DNA of 64,000 nucleotides, taken from assembly GCA_963842305.1 (NCBI GenBank), contig CAWJFW010000005.1, positions 186,001 to 250,000 on the forward strand, in the 5' to 3' direction. A model generated the notes under the pieces. It was not told the origin of the DNA and did not search any database. It worked only from the letters and a program-made list of their open reading frames with translations. The position numbers were made by a program, and so were the translations under genes. The DNA comes from JAIBJN01 sp963842305 (GTDB lineage Bacteria; Actinomycetota; Thermoleophilia; Gaiellales; Gaiellaceae). The number at the start of each line of letters is the position of its first letter. Position 1 is the first letter of the stretch. Below, piece after piece: positions 1-7,202 of this stretch.

Positions 1-445
1 CCTCCTGCTGGCCCGCCTTGTCCTTCTCGGCCAGGGCGACGGTGTAGTCGACGAAGAACCTGATGTGGTCGCGCCAGAGGCTCGGACCGTCGAGGAACAT
101 CTTGGCTGCCTCGTCGCCGTAGACGGAGCCGATCGCCTTCGAGATCTCGACGGCGTTCTCGTCGAGCGCAGCCGCGGCGGCCTCGAAGTCCTCGGCACCG
201 TCGTATCCCTTCTGCGCGGCCACCATGGCCAGGACGGCGTGCTCGCCGAGGAGCGTGTCGAGCGTGACGCGGAGGTCGGCCGCACTCGCGCTGTCCACGC
301 TGGCGGCAGCCCCCGACATGCTCGTCGTGGTATGCGCGGCTGTCGGCATCCCGGACGCATCGTCGTCGCCACCCCCGCACGCGACGAGGCCGAGGGCGGC
401 GCACGCGCTGACGGCGAGGAGCGCGAGGAGTGTTCTGAGTTTCAT
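1..445 (-). CDS. Putative lipoprotein, helical, 3' end cut by window edge
   Basis: The start ATG at 445 follows a GGAG ribosome site. The product opens with a lipoprotein signal (Lys-Arg, Leu/Ala-rich core, then VACGGG), so Cys22 is the likely lipidated residue. After a low-complexity Ser/Thr/Ala linker comes a helical region (residues about 55-148) with LGEHAVLAM, an Asp/Glu-rich stretch and LWRDHIRFFVDYT. I do not recognise the family. The gene runs off the left edge without a stop. It is divergent from the cupredoxin lipoprotein at 560, so the two may share a control region and work together at the membrane surface; that link is inference. Confidence 0.7.
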   Translation of the reverse strand, partial: MKLRTLLALLAVSACAALGLVACGGGDDDASGMPTAAHTTTSMSGAAASVDSASAADLRVTLDTLLGEHAVLAMVAAQKGYDGAEDFEAAAAALDENAVEISKAIGSVYGDEAAKMFLDGPSLWRDHIRFFVDYTVALAEKDKAGQQE

Positions 446-559
446 GGTGTCTCCATGTTCGGGGTCGTCTGGGCATGCCTGGTTCGCCCGGACCGGCGAC
501 CCGGTTCGCTGGAGCACGTTCGAAAACCGGTCGGGGCCGCGCCGCGTATTGGATCTCCG

Positions 560-1003
560 ATGCGCCGGCTCCTCCTCGTCGCGCTCGCTCTCGGTCTCGT
601 CCCGGCCTGCGGTGGAGACGACGCGACGTCGGACGAGGGGTCTGCGCCGAGCGGCGGGGGCACGGTGGTCGATGTGTCCCTGAGCGAGTTCACGATCGAC
701 CCGTCGGCGATCGCCGTCGAACCGGGCTCCTACACGTTCCACGTGGTGAACGACGGGTCGACGGTTCACGCCCTCGAGGTCGAGGGCCCGAACAGTGAGG
801 TCGAGACCGAGAACCTCGATCCGGGCGCGTCCGCCGACCTGACCGTCGACCTCGAGGAAGACGGCGAGTTCGAGATGTACTGCCCGGTCGGCGACCATCG
901 CGACCGGGGGATGGAGGGCACGATCACGGCCGGGGCCGGAGGCGGCGGCGCGACGACCGACGAGACGACGACGGAAGACGAGGACTCAGGCTACGGGTAC
1001 TAG
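560..1003 (+). CDS. Cupredoxin-domain lipoprotein (plastocyanin-like)
   Basis: This is a 147-residue extracytoplasmic blue-copper-type protein. The signal MRRLLLVALALG ends in VPACGG, a lipobox with Cys at about residue 17. The mature domain reads as a cupredoxin: VDVSLSEFTIDP, then GSYTFHVVNDGSTVHALEV with the first copper His, and FEMYCPVGDHRDRGMEG with Cys, His and Met in the usual C-x4-H-x4-M spacing. A Gly/Thr/Glu-rich tail follows. I chose the ATG at 560 because the longer upstream reading has no signal peptide and overlaps the divergent gene. The likely role is single-electron transfer or copper binding at the outer face of the membrane. Confidence 0.85.
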   Translation: MRRLLLVALALGLVPACGGDDATSDEGSAPSGGGTVVDVSLSEFTIDPSAIAVEPGSYTFHVVNDGSTVHALEVEGPNSEVETENLDPGASADLTVDLEEDGEFEMYCPVGDHRDRGMEGTITAGAGGGGATTDETTTEDEDSGYGY

Positions 1004-1006
1004 CCC

Positions 1007-2167
1007 CTACTCGCAGCACCACTCGGCGATCCGTGGGAACGAGGCCGTGCCGGTGGCGCCCGGATCGAACTCGCGCCGGATGTCGGGCACGGCGACGATG
1101 CGGCTGACGCCGGGGAGGCGCAGGAAGAGCAGCTGATCTGCCTCGGGCCACCCGGCCGCAAGCCAGTTCCCGGTCGGTGCGAAGACGAGGTCCTGCAGGT
1201 GTCCCTGGCCCTGCTGAAGCTGTTCGCTTCCGAGCACGATCGAGCCCTCCCCGGTGTCGGTGTCATATGCCGCGTAGGCAATCTCCCGCGTCCCGGGAGC
1301 GAATGCGGCGTCGAGGACGTCGTCGCCTGCCGGCGTCTCCAAGGCACGGCCGACCGGTCGTCCACCGGCGTTGTAGAGGGGGTGTCGCCGGCCCGCGGTG
1401 ACGACCAGGAGGAGCCCGGCGTCGTCCGACCAGACGAGCTGCTCGGGCGCGGATCCGGGATCCACAACCCAGAGCCGCTTGCCGTCGCCCCCGACGACGT
1501 GCACGCGGCCGTCCGCGGAGGCGTACGCGAGGACCGTCCGGTCTTCCCCGGGGCGCCATGCCGGTGCGACCGGGGCGATGTCCCCGGCGAGCATCCTGTC
1601 GTCGGTTCCGTCGCCGTCAACGACGCGCAACGTTCGACCCTCCCGATAGGCGATCCGGAAGCCGGGGGTCGGCGCCCAGCGGGCATCCGCAACGGGCGCG
1701 GGCCGTGTCACCGTCCACCGCGGGTCGCCGTCCGGCTCGAGCGCGACGAGGCGGTGGCCTGCGGTCGCCACGACGTACAGCCCGTTCGGCGAGAAGGAGG
1801 CATCGTCGTAGCTCCCCAGAAGGCGCTTGGAGCCGTCGAGCCGCACGATCCACGGACCTTGCTCGGAGACGACGAGCAGGCGCCCCGCGCTCGGCAGCCT
1901 GACGAGCGCCGGCTCCGTCGGCTCCTCGCCGGCCACTCGGTCGCGGATCCAGTCCCCGACCGACCGACCCGGGGGCGACAACGCTGCGGCGACGAGGGCG
2001 GCCACTGCGGCGACCGCGACGAGCAGCCGTAGCCGATACCTGCGCGAGGGGGCCGGCTCGCGCTCGGCGTACGCCCCCCGGACGACGGCCCACGTCCGCC
2101 GCTGCGCCTCGAGCTCGTCCGGCGCGCGTACGGTGAGGAGGGCGTCGCGGACGTCGGACTCGCTCAT
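1007..2167 (-). CDS. Membrane-anchored beta-propeller protein, candidate anti-sigma factor
   Basis: This 386-residue protein is translated from an ATG that overlaps the stop of the ECF sigma gene (ATGA at 2164-2167), so the two are translationally coupled. Residues 1-50 form a short charged cytoplasmic segment (MSESDVRDALL). One membrane helix follows (RLRLLVAVAAVAALVAAAL, about 45-65), and the rest is an extracytoplasmic TolB/WD40-like propeller with repeated 'SPNGLYVVA', 'APTPGFRIAY' and 'FAPGTREIAY' blades. The place after an ECF sigma gene and the single-helix topology fit an anti-sigma factor with an outside sensor domain. I do not see a clear zinc-binding anti-sigma motif, so the role is inferred from context. 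Confidence 0.75.
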   Translation of the reverse strand: MSESDVRDALLTVRAPDELEAQRRTWAVVRGAYAEREPAPSRRYRLRLLVAVAAVAALVAAALSPPGRSVGDWIRDRVAGEEPTEPALVRLPSAGRLLVVSEQGPWIVRLDGSKRLLGSYDDASFSPNGLYVVATAGHRLVALEPDGDPRWTVTRPAPVADARWAPTPGFRIAYREGRTLRVVDGDGTDDRMLAGDIAPVAPAWRPGEDRTVLAYASADGRVHVVGGDGKRLWVVDPGSAPEQLVWSDDAGLLLVVTAGRRHPLYNAGGRPVGRALETPAGDDVLDAAFAPGTREIAYAAYDTDTGEGSIVLGSEQLQQGQGHLQDLVFAPTGNWLAAGWPEADQLLFLRLPGVSRIVAVPDIRREFDPGATGTASFPRIAEWCCE

Positions 2168-2712
2168 CCAACCTCCTGTGGGCCGACAACGTCCTGGAGT
2201 GCGTCCAGGCCTCGACGTAGCCGCGAGTTCACGGTGCCGCGCGGCAGCTCGAGCATCCGCGCGATCTCTCCCGGCGTGTACTCGAGGACGTAGCGAAGGA
2301 CGATGACGGCGCGGTGATCCGGCGAGAGGGACGCGAGCGCGGCGACGACGTCGTCCGGGAGCCGGGTGCCGGAATCTTCCTGCGCGCGGGACGGCGAGTT
2401 CTCGATCGCGTCTCCGGCTTCGATCTCCCGCCGGAGCGTTCGGGCCCGGGCCCAATCGATCGCCCTATTGACGACGATCCGGTGAAGCCAGGGGCCGAAC
2501 GGGCGCGAGGCGTCGAACCGGTCGAGGGCGCGGACGGCGGCGAGGAAGGCCTCCTGCGCCACGTCCTCCGCTCCGGTGGCGTCGTGAATGACGAGGAAGG
2601 CAGCGCGGTAGGCACGGGGCCAGTGGGCGCGAAAGAGCGCCTCGAGATCGGAGGCTGACCCAGCCTGGGCGCCACGCACCCAGGCACGCTCGTCGCGGCC
2701 CGCGCCCGCCAT
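2164..2712 (-). CDS. RNA polymerase sigma factor, ECF (sigma-70) family
   Basis: This 182-residue alternative sigma factor has region 2 at about residues 20-90 (FRAHWPRAYRAAFLVIHDATGAEDVAQEAFLA, then RPFGPWLHRIVVNRAIDWAR) and region 4 at about 120-178 (LASLSPDHRAVIVLRYVLEYTPGEIARMLELPRGTVNSRL with a helix-turn-helix). A variable linker lies between, as usual for this class. It is the first gene of a two-gene operon with the membrane propeller protein, which probably controls it. A TATAGT box lies nine bases before the ATG, so the mRNA is probably leaderless. The target promoters cannot be told from the window. Confidence 0.92.
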   Translation of the reverse strand: MAGAGRDERAWVRGAQAGSASDLEALFRAHWPRAYRAAFLVIHDATGAEDVAQEAFLAAVRALDRFDASRPFGPWLHRIVVNRAIDWARARTLRREIEAGDAIENSPSRAQEDSGTRLPDDVVAALASLSPDHRAVIVLRYVLEYTPGEIARMLELPRGTVNSRLRRGLDALQDVVGPQEVG

Positions 2713-2721
2713 CGCGTGCCG

Positions 2722-2727
2722 ACTATA
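2722..2727 (-). promoter_or_regulatory. -10 box (TATAGT) of the ECF sigma operon
   Basis: TATAGT on the minus strand ends nine bases before the ATG at 2712, so transcription would start at or next to the start codon. No good -35 is seen at the standard spacing. Confidence 0.5.
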
Positions 2728-2812
2728 CGAGCAGGTGTTGCCTTGCGGTCCATGCCGGATGGACTACGGCGGCTGGGTCAACCGAGGTCCCGTCGAGGGC
2801 AGAGCTCGTGGC

Positions 2813-3514
2813 CTATGCGTGAGTCAGGAGAAGCCGCACCGCCTGCGCATGCCGGGCGACGGCGGCCGGCCCGAGCCGGCCGGGCGGCAGCTCGACCACG
2901 AAAGACGAGCTTCCCGGAAACCGGTGGTTCTGCCAGTTCGGTCCCGTCCCGTGCGGCCAACGGATGGAGCGATACGGCTCGCGCGCCAGGCGCGCGTAGC
3001 GCCGCGCCTTCTCGCGGCTTCCGCCCCACGCGCGGACGAGCGCCTGCGGCTGGTGGTACCAGATGGTCACGTCGGGCCGGACGCGGCGCACCAGCTGCCG
3101 CGTGAGCCGCGTCTCGCGCTCGGACCACGGCCGCGGCCCGGAGTACTCGGGATCCCAGCGACTTCCGATGGGGATCCACCCGGAGCCGAAGTTGCGGTTG
3201 AGGTCGACCCCGCGCCCGTTCAGGCGGGTCCCGAGTCGGCGTCCGTCAGGGTTCAGGTTGTGGACGATCCACAGATCGAGCCCCGCCGGCAGGTGCCCGT
3301 GCCGCAGCCGCTGGGTGATGTCGATCCCGGAGCACTCGTTTCCGTGGATGCAGCCGAAGACGAGGATCTTGCGAGGGCTCGCGAAGTCGCCGAGACGGTG
3401 CACGAGGATCGGGCGGCCGCCGTGGGAGTACCCGAGGACGCCGGTCCAGTGCTGGGGCTGCTGGCCCTGCGGCAATGCAGCGAGGAGACCGGCCGTGATG
3501 TAGGCGGCGAGCAC
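2813..3514 (-). CDS. Secreted zinc carboxypeptidase, M14 family
   Basis: This 233-residue metallocarboxypeptidase would hydrolyse peptides or peptidoglycan stem peptides outside the cell. The zinc site is visible as CIHGNECSG (HxxE) with the third ligand in WIVHNLNPDG. NPDG and LNRNFGSGW are typical substrate-binding blocks, and the general base Glu is in SSFVVELPPG near the C terminus. I chose the GTG at 3514. It starts a signal-like segment (VLAAYITAGLLAALPQG) and has a TACCGT box nine bases upstream, while the longer reading from 3661 has a poor N terminus and overlaps the divergent gene. Genomic partners are secreted wall enzymes on the other strand. Confidence 0.85.
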   Translation of the reverse strand: MLAAYITAGLLAALPQGQQPQHWTGVLGYSHGGRPILVHRLGDFASPRKILVFGCIHGNECSGIDITQRLRHGHLPAGLDLWIVHNLNPDGRRLGTRLNGRGVDLNRNFGSGWIPIGSRWDPEYSGPRPWSERETRLTRQLVRRVRPDVTIWYHQPQALVRAWGGSREKARRYARLAREPYRSIRWPHGTGPNWQNHRFPGSSSFVVELPPGRLGPAAVARHAQAVRLLLTHA

Positions 3515-3523
3515 TCGATCGAT

Positions 3524-3529
3524 ACGGTA
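3524..3529 (-). promoter_or_regulatory. -10 box (TACCGT) of the M14 peptidase gene
   Basis: TACCGT on the minus strand sits nine bases before the GTG at 3514. It supports this start and a leaderless or nearly leaderless mRNA. Confidence 0.4.
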
Positions 3530-3584
3530 CGGCCCGGCGCCCGGGTCCGGGACCCGCTCGCGTCTCCCGCCCGTAGACGGTGCG

Positions 3585-4230
3585 ATGCGAATCGTCGTCG
3601 TCGCCTTCCTGCTCGCGCTCGTCGCGACGGTTCCTGCGCCGGCCTTGCTCGACCCCGGCACCGGCGGCCCGGTCTCCCGGCCGCCCCCGAGCGCCCGAGG
3701 CCGGGGTGATCTGGCGGCATTCGGTTTCCCTCGGAGAGCCTTCGGCCGGACGCCTGCTGCGCGGCGTCAAGGTTCCCGGGGAGGGCCGACGCTACTTCAC
3801 ATGGGATCCCGTCTTCCACCGGATCCCCAACCGCGCCTCCCGACGGTGGGGCAGCGATCGACTCGTGCGGCTCGTCCTGCGGGTGATCGATCGGTATGCG
3901 GCGGCGCACCCCGGGGCTCCCCGGGTGGGGATCGGGGACCTCAGCCGGCGCCGGGGCGGGCCCTTCGGGCCTGTACACGCGACGCATCAGAACGGTCTCG
4001 ATGCAGACATCTACTACCCGCGCCGCGACCGGCAGGAGCGGCCGCCGACGCTCGTCTCCCAGATCGACCGGCGGTTGGCCCAGGATCTCGTCGATCGCTT
4101 CGTCGCGGCCGGGGCATCAGTTGTCTATGTGGGACCGAACACCGGCTTCACGGGCCCCGCCGACGTCGTGCAGGTGCTGTGGAACCACGACAACCACCTG
4201 CACGTTCGGATCGATGCTAAGACTGGCTGA
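3585..4230 (+). CDS. Secreted LAS-type murein endopeptidase (MepA/M74-like), frameshifted
   Basis: A good signal peptide (MRIVVVAFLLALVATVPAPA) starts at ATG 3585. The catalytic part lies in the next frame, from about 3700 to the stop at 4230, so one extra base is present around 3680-3705, near a run of five C. The mature part reads GVIWRHSVSLGEPSAG, FTWDPVFHRIPN, then ATHQNGLDADIYY (HxxxxxxD) and NHDNHLHVRI (HxH). These are the metal ligands of the LAS fold that cleaves peptidoglycan cross-links. The parts fit together into a normal-length enzyme of about 215 residues. Either the gene is freshly broken or the sequence has an indel error; I favour error because no other damage is seen. Confidence 0.75.
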
Positions 4231-4238
4231 GACCGCCC

Positions 4239-5115
4239 GTGCGCCGAATCGCCACCTGGGTCCTCGTCGGGGCCGTCGCCGCCCTGGGGCTCGCCGCGAG
4301 CATGGATGCCCTACGCGGCGGAGACGAGGTGGCTCGCGCACCTGCGCCGGAGGCTTCCGCCGTTCCCGGGCTCGTCGAGCGGCCTGAGCAGACGGTCTCG
4401 CAGCTGCGCGAGGTCGGCGTCGGCGGCGTCTTGACCTACTCGGACGACGACTGCCGACTGCACGCGGTCTCGCTCCCGGCGCTCGAGCCCGCGCGGGCGC
4501 CATCGTTCGAGATGTGCCGGCCCGCGACGTCGACGGGCGGGATCGGGGCCGTCGAGCGGCCAGGTCGTCTGGGCGGGGCTCGGCTACGGCGCGGTTCAGG
4601 TGGTGCTGACTCGCGGAGAGCTCTCGCGCGCGATCCGCGGCGGACTCGGCATCCCCGCGGACGCCGAGGCGGGATTCCGCGCCGTCCAGGCGGTCTCCTT
4701 GGGGGGCGAGCGCGTCGTCGTTCTCGCCGACTCAACGTACGAGCCGCGGGAGCGCGTTGTTGCGGGCTTCGACGGCGCGCGGCCACTGTTCGTCCACCCG
4801 GGCTGGTGGGTCGGGGACGCGCGGGTGATTCGGCCGAGTCCGAGCGGGCGGTACTACGCGCTGCTCGGCCGCAACCTTGCCGAGGATCAGGGCTGGCTAT
4901 TCACGCGGAACGGACATGACGTCGCCATTCCAGAAAGCGTCCCGGGCGTGCGCGCCGTCGCTTGGTCGCCCGACGAGCGCTGGACCGCACTCGCGACGAG
5001 CCAGAGCGTCTACATCTACGAGTCGGATCGGCCGGAGGGCCGGGTCGTGCGAGTTCCGCTCGAGGTCGGCGACCTGGACTGGACCGAACAGCCGACGGTC
5101 GCCGCGCTGCCCTGA
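4239..5115 (+). CDS. Secreted beta-propeller-like protein of unknown role, frameshifted
   Basis: The gene starts eight bases after the murein endopeptidase with GTG. It encodes a signal anchor (RRIATWVLVGAVAALGLAAS), then TYSDDDCRLHAVSLPAL and SFEMCRPAT. The frame breaks near 4540-4550: removing one G from a GGGG run joins it to PSSGQVVWAGLGYGAVQ and on to PSGRYYALLGRN, VRAVAWSPDERWTALAT and SVYIYES. This restores a product of about 290 residues. The blades resemble those of the propeller protein at 1007-2167. I do not recognise a specific family. The second half alone (from GTG 4600) would lack export signals. Confidence 0.65.
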
Positions 5116-5122
5116 GATCCTC

Positions 5123-5157
5123 GGGGCACCCCAGCCCACCACCCGCTTTCGAGCGTA
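5123..5157 (-). repeat. 35-bp dispersed intergenic element, copy 1
   Basis: Read on the minus strand it begins TACGCTCGAAAGCGGG, continues with a G-rich TGGTGGGCTGGG and ends in the near-palindrome GGGGTGCCCC. It lies eight bases after the stop at 5115. Copies 2 and 3 are at 7103-7137 and 39386-39420. Confidence 0.8.
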
Positions 5158-5257
5158 GTGCGAAGAAGCGCGCGGGTGGTGCGCGCATCGTGACGAAAGC
5201 GGCGCGAATCGGCCGTAAGGGCGCCCCTGACGCCGCTTGCTGCGAGTCGACGGACAC

Positions 5258-5263
5258 TAGAAT
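5258..5263 (+). promoter_or_regulatory. -10 box (TAGAAT) of acyl-CoA dehydrogenase gene
   Basis: TAGAAT lies six bases before the GTG at 5270, with TTGCTG at 5237-5242 (spacer 15). The mRNA would be leaderless. Confidence 0.5.
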
Positions 5264-5269
5264 CCCGGC

Positions 5270-6445
5270 GTGGGGTACGAGCCGCTCTCCGGCGAGCAGC
5301 GCGAAATCCGCGACCTCGTCCGGACTCTCGCCCGCGAGCGCATCGCTCCGCGCGCCGCGGAGATCGATGCCTCGGGTGAGTTCCCCTGGGACATGGTCGA
5401 GCTGTTGCGCGAGCACGAGATCCTCGGACTCCCTTTCGAGCAGCGCTTCGGCGGGACGGGAACCGGAACCCTCATGGTCCTGGTCGCCGTCGAGGAGATC
5501 TCGAAAGTCTGTGCGACGACCGGGTTGATCCTGGCACTTCAGGAGCTCGGTGCCCTCGCAATCAAGAACGACGGCACCGAGGATCAGAAGAAGCGCTGGC
5601 TCCCGCGACTGGCAAGCGGCGAGTGGCTCCCGGCGTACGCCCTGACCGAGCAAGGCTCGGGCTCCGACGCAGGGGCCATGCGCTCCGAGGCGAGGCTCGA
5701 AGGCGACGAGTACGTCCTCAACGGCTCCAAGCGATTCATCACGAATGCCGGCGTGGCCGCCGTCTATGTCGTCTTCGCCAAGACCAGGGCGGAGGGTGAT
5801 CGGGCTGGGATCTCAGCCTTCATCGTCGAGGCCGCCACGCCCGGCTTCGAGGTGGGCCGCATCGAGCCGAAGATGGGGATCAAGGGCTCGACGACCGGTG
5901 AGGTCTTCCTCACCAACTGTCGGGTGCCCGCCGCGAACCGGATCGGCGAGGAGGGCGACGGGTTCAAGGTTGCCATGCGCGTTCTCGACCGCTCGCGGCC
6001 GGGGATCGCTGCACAGGCGCTGGGAATCGCCCAGGGCGCGACCGACTATGCGCTGGAGTACGCGAAGACGCGCGAGACGATGGGAAAGCCGATCGCCGAG
6101 CACCAGTTGGTGGCGGCGAAGCTTGCTGACATGGAGACGAAGTGCGAAGCAGCGCGGGGTCTCCTCTACAGGGTCGGGATGGCGATCGACGAAGGAATCG
6201 AGCCCGTCACGAAGCTCTCGGCGATGGCGAAGCTCTTCTGCGGAGACACCGCCATGGAGGTCACCACCGAGGCCGTCCAGATCCTCGGCGGTTACGGCTA
6301 CATGAAGGAGTACCCGGTCGAGCGCATGATGCGCGACGCGAAGATCACGCAGATCTACGAAGGCACGCAGGAGATCCAGCGAATCGTGATCGCTCGCGAG
6401 ATGGTGCGCGAGGCGCGATCGTCGCTCCTCGCCGGGGTCGGCTAG
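5270..6445 (+). CDS. Acyl-CoA dehydrogenase
   Basis: This 391-residue FAD flavoprotein introduces the alpha-beta double bond into acyl-CoA and passes electrons to ETF. Family blocks are present in order: YALTEQGSGSDAGA (FAD/substrate contact), YVLNGSKRFITNAG, KMGIKGSTTGEVF, the C-terminal helical domain with RETMGKPIAEHQ, ILGGYGYMKEYPVER and QIYEGTQEIQRIVIAR, whose Glu is the expected catalytic base. Length is normal. The exact chain specificity is not clear from motifs: it resembles short/branched-chain enzymes, and the window also holds methylcrotonyl-CoA carboxylase, so isovaleryl-CoA is possible. Its stop overlaps the convergent HhH-GPD gene by four bases. Confidence 0.92.
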   Translation: MGYEPLSGEQREIRDLVRTLARERIAPRAAEIDASGEFPWDMVELLREHEILGLPFEQRFGGTGTGTLMVLVAVEEISKVCATTGLILALQELGALAIKNDGTEDQKKRWLPRLASGEWLPAYALTEQGSGSDAGAMRSEARLEGDEYVLNGSKRFITNAGVAAVYVVFAKTRAEGDRAGISAFIVEAATPGFEVGRIEPKMGIKGSTTGEVFLTNCRVPAANRIGEEGDGFKVAMRVLDRSRPGIAAQALGIAQGATDYALEYAKTRETMGKPIAEHQLVAAKLADMETKCEAARGLLYRVGMAIDEGIEPVTKLSAMAKLFCGDTAMEVTTEAVQILGGYGYMKEYPVERMMRDAKITQIYEGTQEIQRIVIAREMVREARSSLLAGVG

Positions 6446-7020
6446 CCGTTCGCCTTGGCCGCGCGGACTGCCGCCTTGTGCGCGCGCTTCTTCGCCTGGT
6501 AGTCCTCGAGCGCTTCGTACGAGTCGACATCTCCGAGCGTCGGATGCGAGGGCACGACGTCCTCCCAGCCTCGCGGGTGGACACCGAAGCGCTTGGTGAG
6601 GATCGCGAGGAGCGACCGCACCTTCATCGGGCCGATCCCGGGGAGCGCGAGCAAACGGCGCTCGAGGTCTTCCCCGCTTTCCGCCTCGAGCCAGACTCGC
6701 TCCGCGCGACCGCCGTAGTCCTCTGCCACGGCGGCGCAGAGTTCTTGAACTCGCGTCGCCATGTTGCCCGGGAAGCGATGAATCGCCGGCTTCTCGCGAA
6801 AGATCGCCTCGAGCTCCCCGGGATCGGCGGATGCGATCTCGGCTGCATCGAAGCTGCCCAGGCGTCGTCTGATCTCGAGGGGGCCGGAGAATGCCTTTTG
6901 AACCGTCACCTGCTGGTCGAGGACGAACCCGACGAGCAGCGCGAGCGGCTCTTCGGCGAGGAAGCGATCGGCCTCGTCGTCGCCCGTGAAGTAGAGGTGC
7001 GTCGGCCGAGTCATCGCCAT
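6442..7020 (-). CDS. HhH-GPD superfamily base-excision-type protein
   Basis: This 192-residue protein resembles a DNA glycosylase/endonuclease III fold. LLVGFVLDQQVTVQKAF opens the domain, and the helix-hairpin-helix is at RRLLALPGIGPMKVRSLLAIL, followed by the GWEDVVPSHPTLGDVDSYE segment. It belongs to an uncharacterised actinobacterial HhH-GPD group, and I see no iron-sulfur cysteine motif. I chose the ATG at 7020, not one at 7038, because a TAGAAT box at 7028-7033 would lie inside the longer reading; from 7020 the spacing (7 nt) matches the leaderless pattern of this window. Substrate is unknown. The neighbouring lhr-nei pair is also DNA repair. Confidence 0.82.
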   Translation of the reverse strand: MAMTRPTHLYFTGDDEADRFLAEEPLALLVGFVLDQQVTVQKAFSGPLEIRRRLGSFDAAEIASADPGELEAIFREKPAIHRFPGNMATRVQELCAAVAEDYGGRAERVWLEAESGEDLERRLLALPGIGPMKVRSLLAILTKRFGVHPRGWEDVVPSHPTLGDVDSYEALEDYQAKKRAHKAAVRAAKANG

Positions 7021-7027
7021 GCCCTCG

Positions 7028-7033
7028 ATTCTA
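7028..7033 (-). promoter_or_regulatory. -10 box (TAGAAT) of HhH-GPD gene
   Basis: TAGAAT on the minus strand ends seven bases before the ATG at 7020. It decides the start choice for this gene. Confidence 0.45.
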
Positions 7034-7102
7034 GTCACGCTCTTGTCACGCCCCGCGAGGATCTCGGCGCACTCCGCGCATCACGTGCACGAACTCCGGC
7101 GT

Positions 7103-7137
7103 TAGGCTCGAAAGCGGGTGGTGGGCTGGGGTGCCCC
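7103..7137 (+). repeat. 35-bp dispersed intergenic element, copy 2
   Basis: It begins TAGGCTCGAAAGCGGG and ends GGGGTGCCCC. It differs from copy 1 only at the third base of the TANGCT box. It lies between the divergent HhH-GPD and lhr genes, 65 bases before the lhr start. Confidence 0.8.
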
Positions 7138-7190
7138 GACGCCCGTTCAGTGATGCGAGCCCCGACGCCGGCAGCTCGCCGTGCAGGGGG

Positions 7191-7196
7191 TACGCT
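7191..7196 (+). promoter_or_regulatory. -10 box (TACGCT) of lhr
   Basis: TACGCT is six bases before the GTG at 7203. It supports that start over a longer reading from 7131 that would begin inside the dispersed element. Confidence 0.5.
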
Positions 7197-7202
7197 GGAC
7201 TC

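Noticed and set aside
4897..5142. Minus-strand frame of 81 codons starting inside dispersed element copy 1 (MVGWGAP)
   Set aside because: It runs antisense through a good plus-strand gene and has no domain. The first seven residues are shared with the other copies only because the DNA element is repeated.
7131..7202. Longer N terminus for lhr from 7131
   Set aside because: It would start inside the dispersed element and include the -10 box; the GTG at 7203 fits the promoter and the conserved start of the protein.
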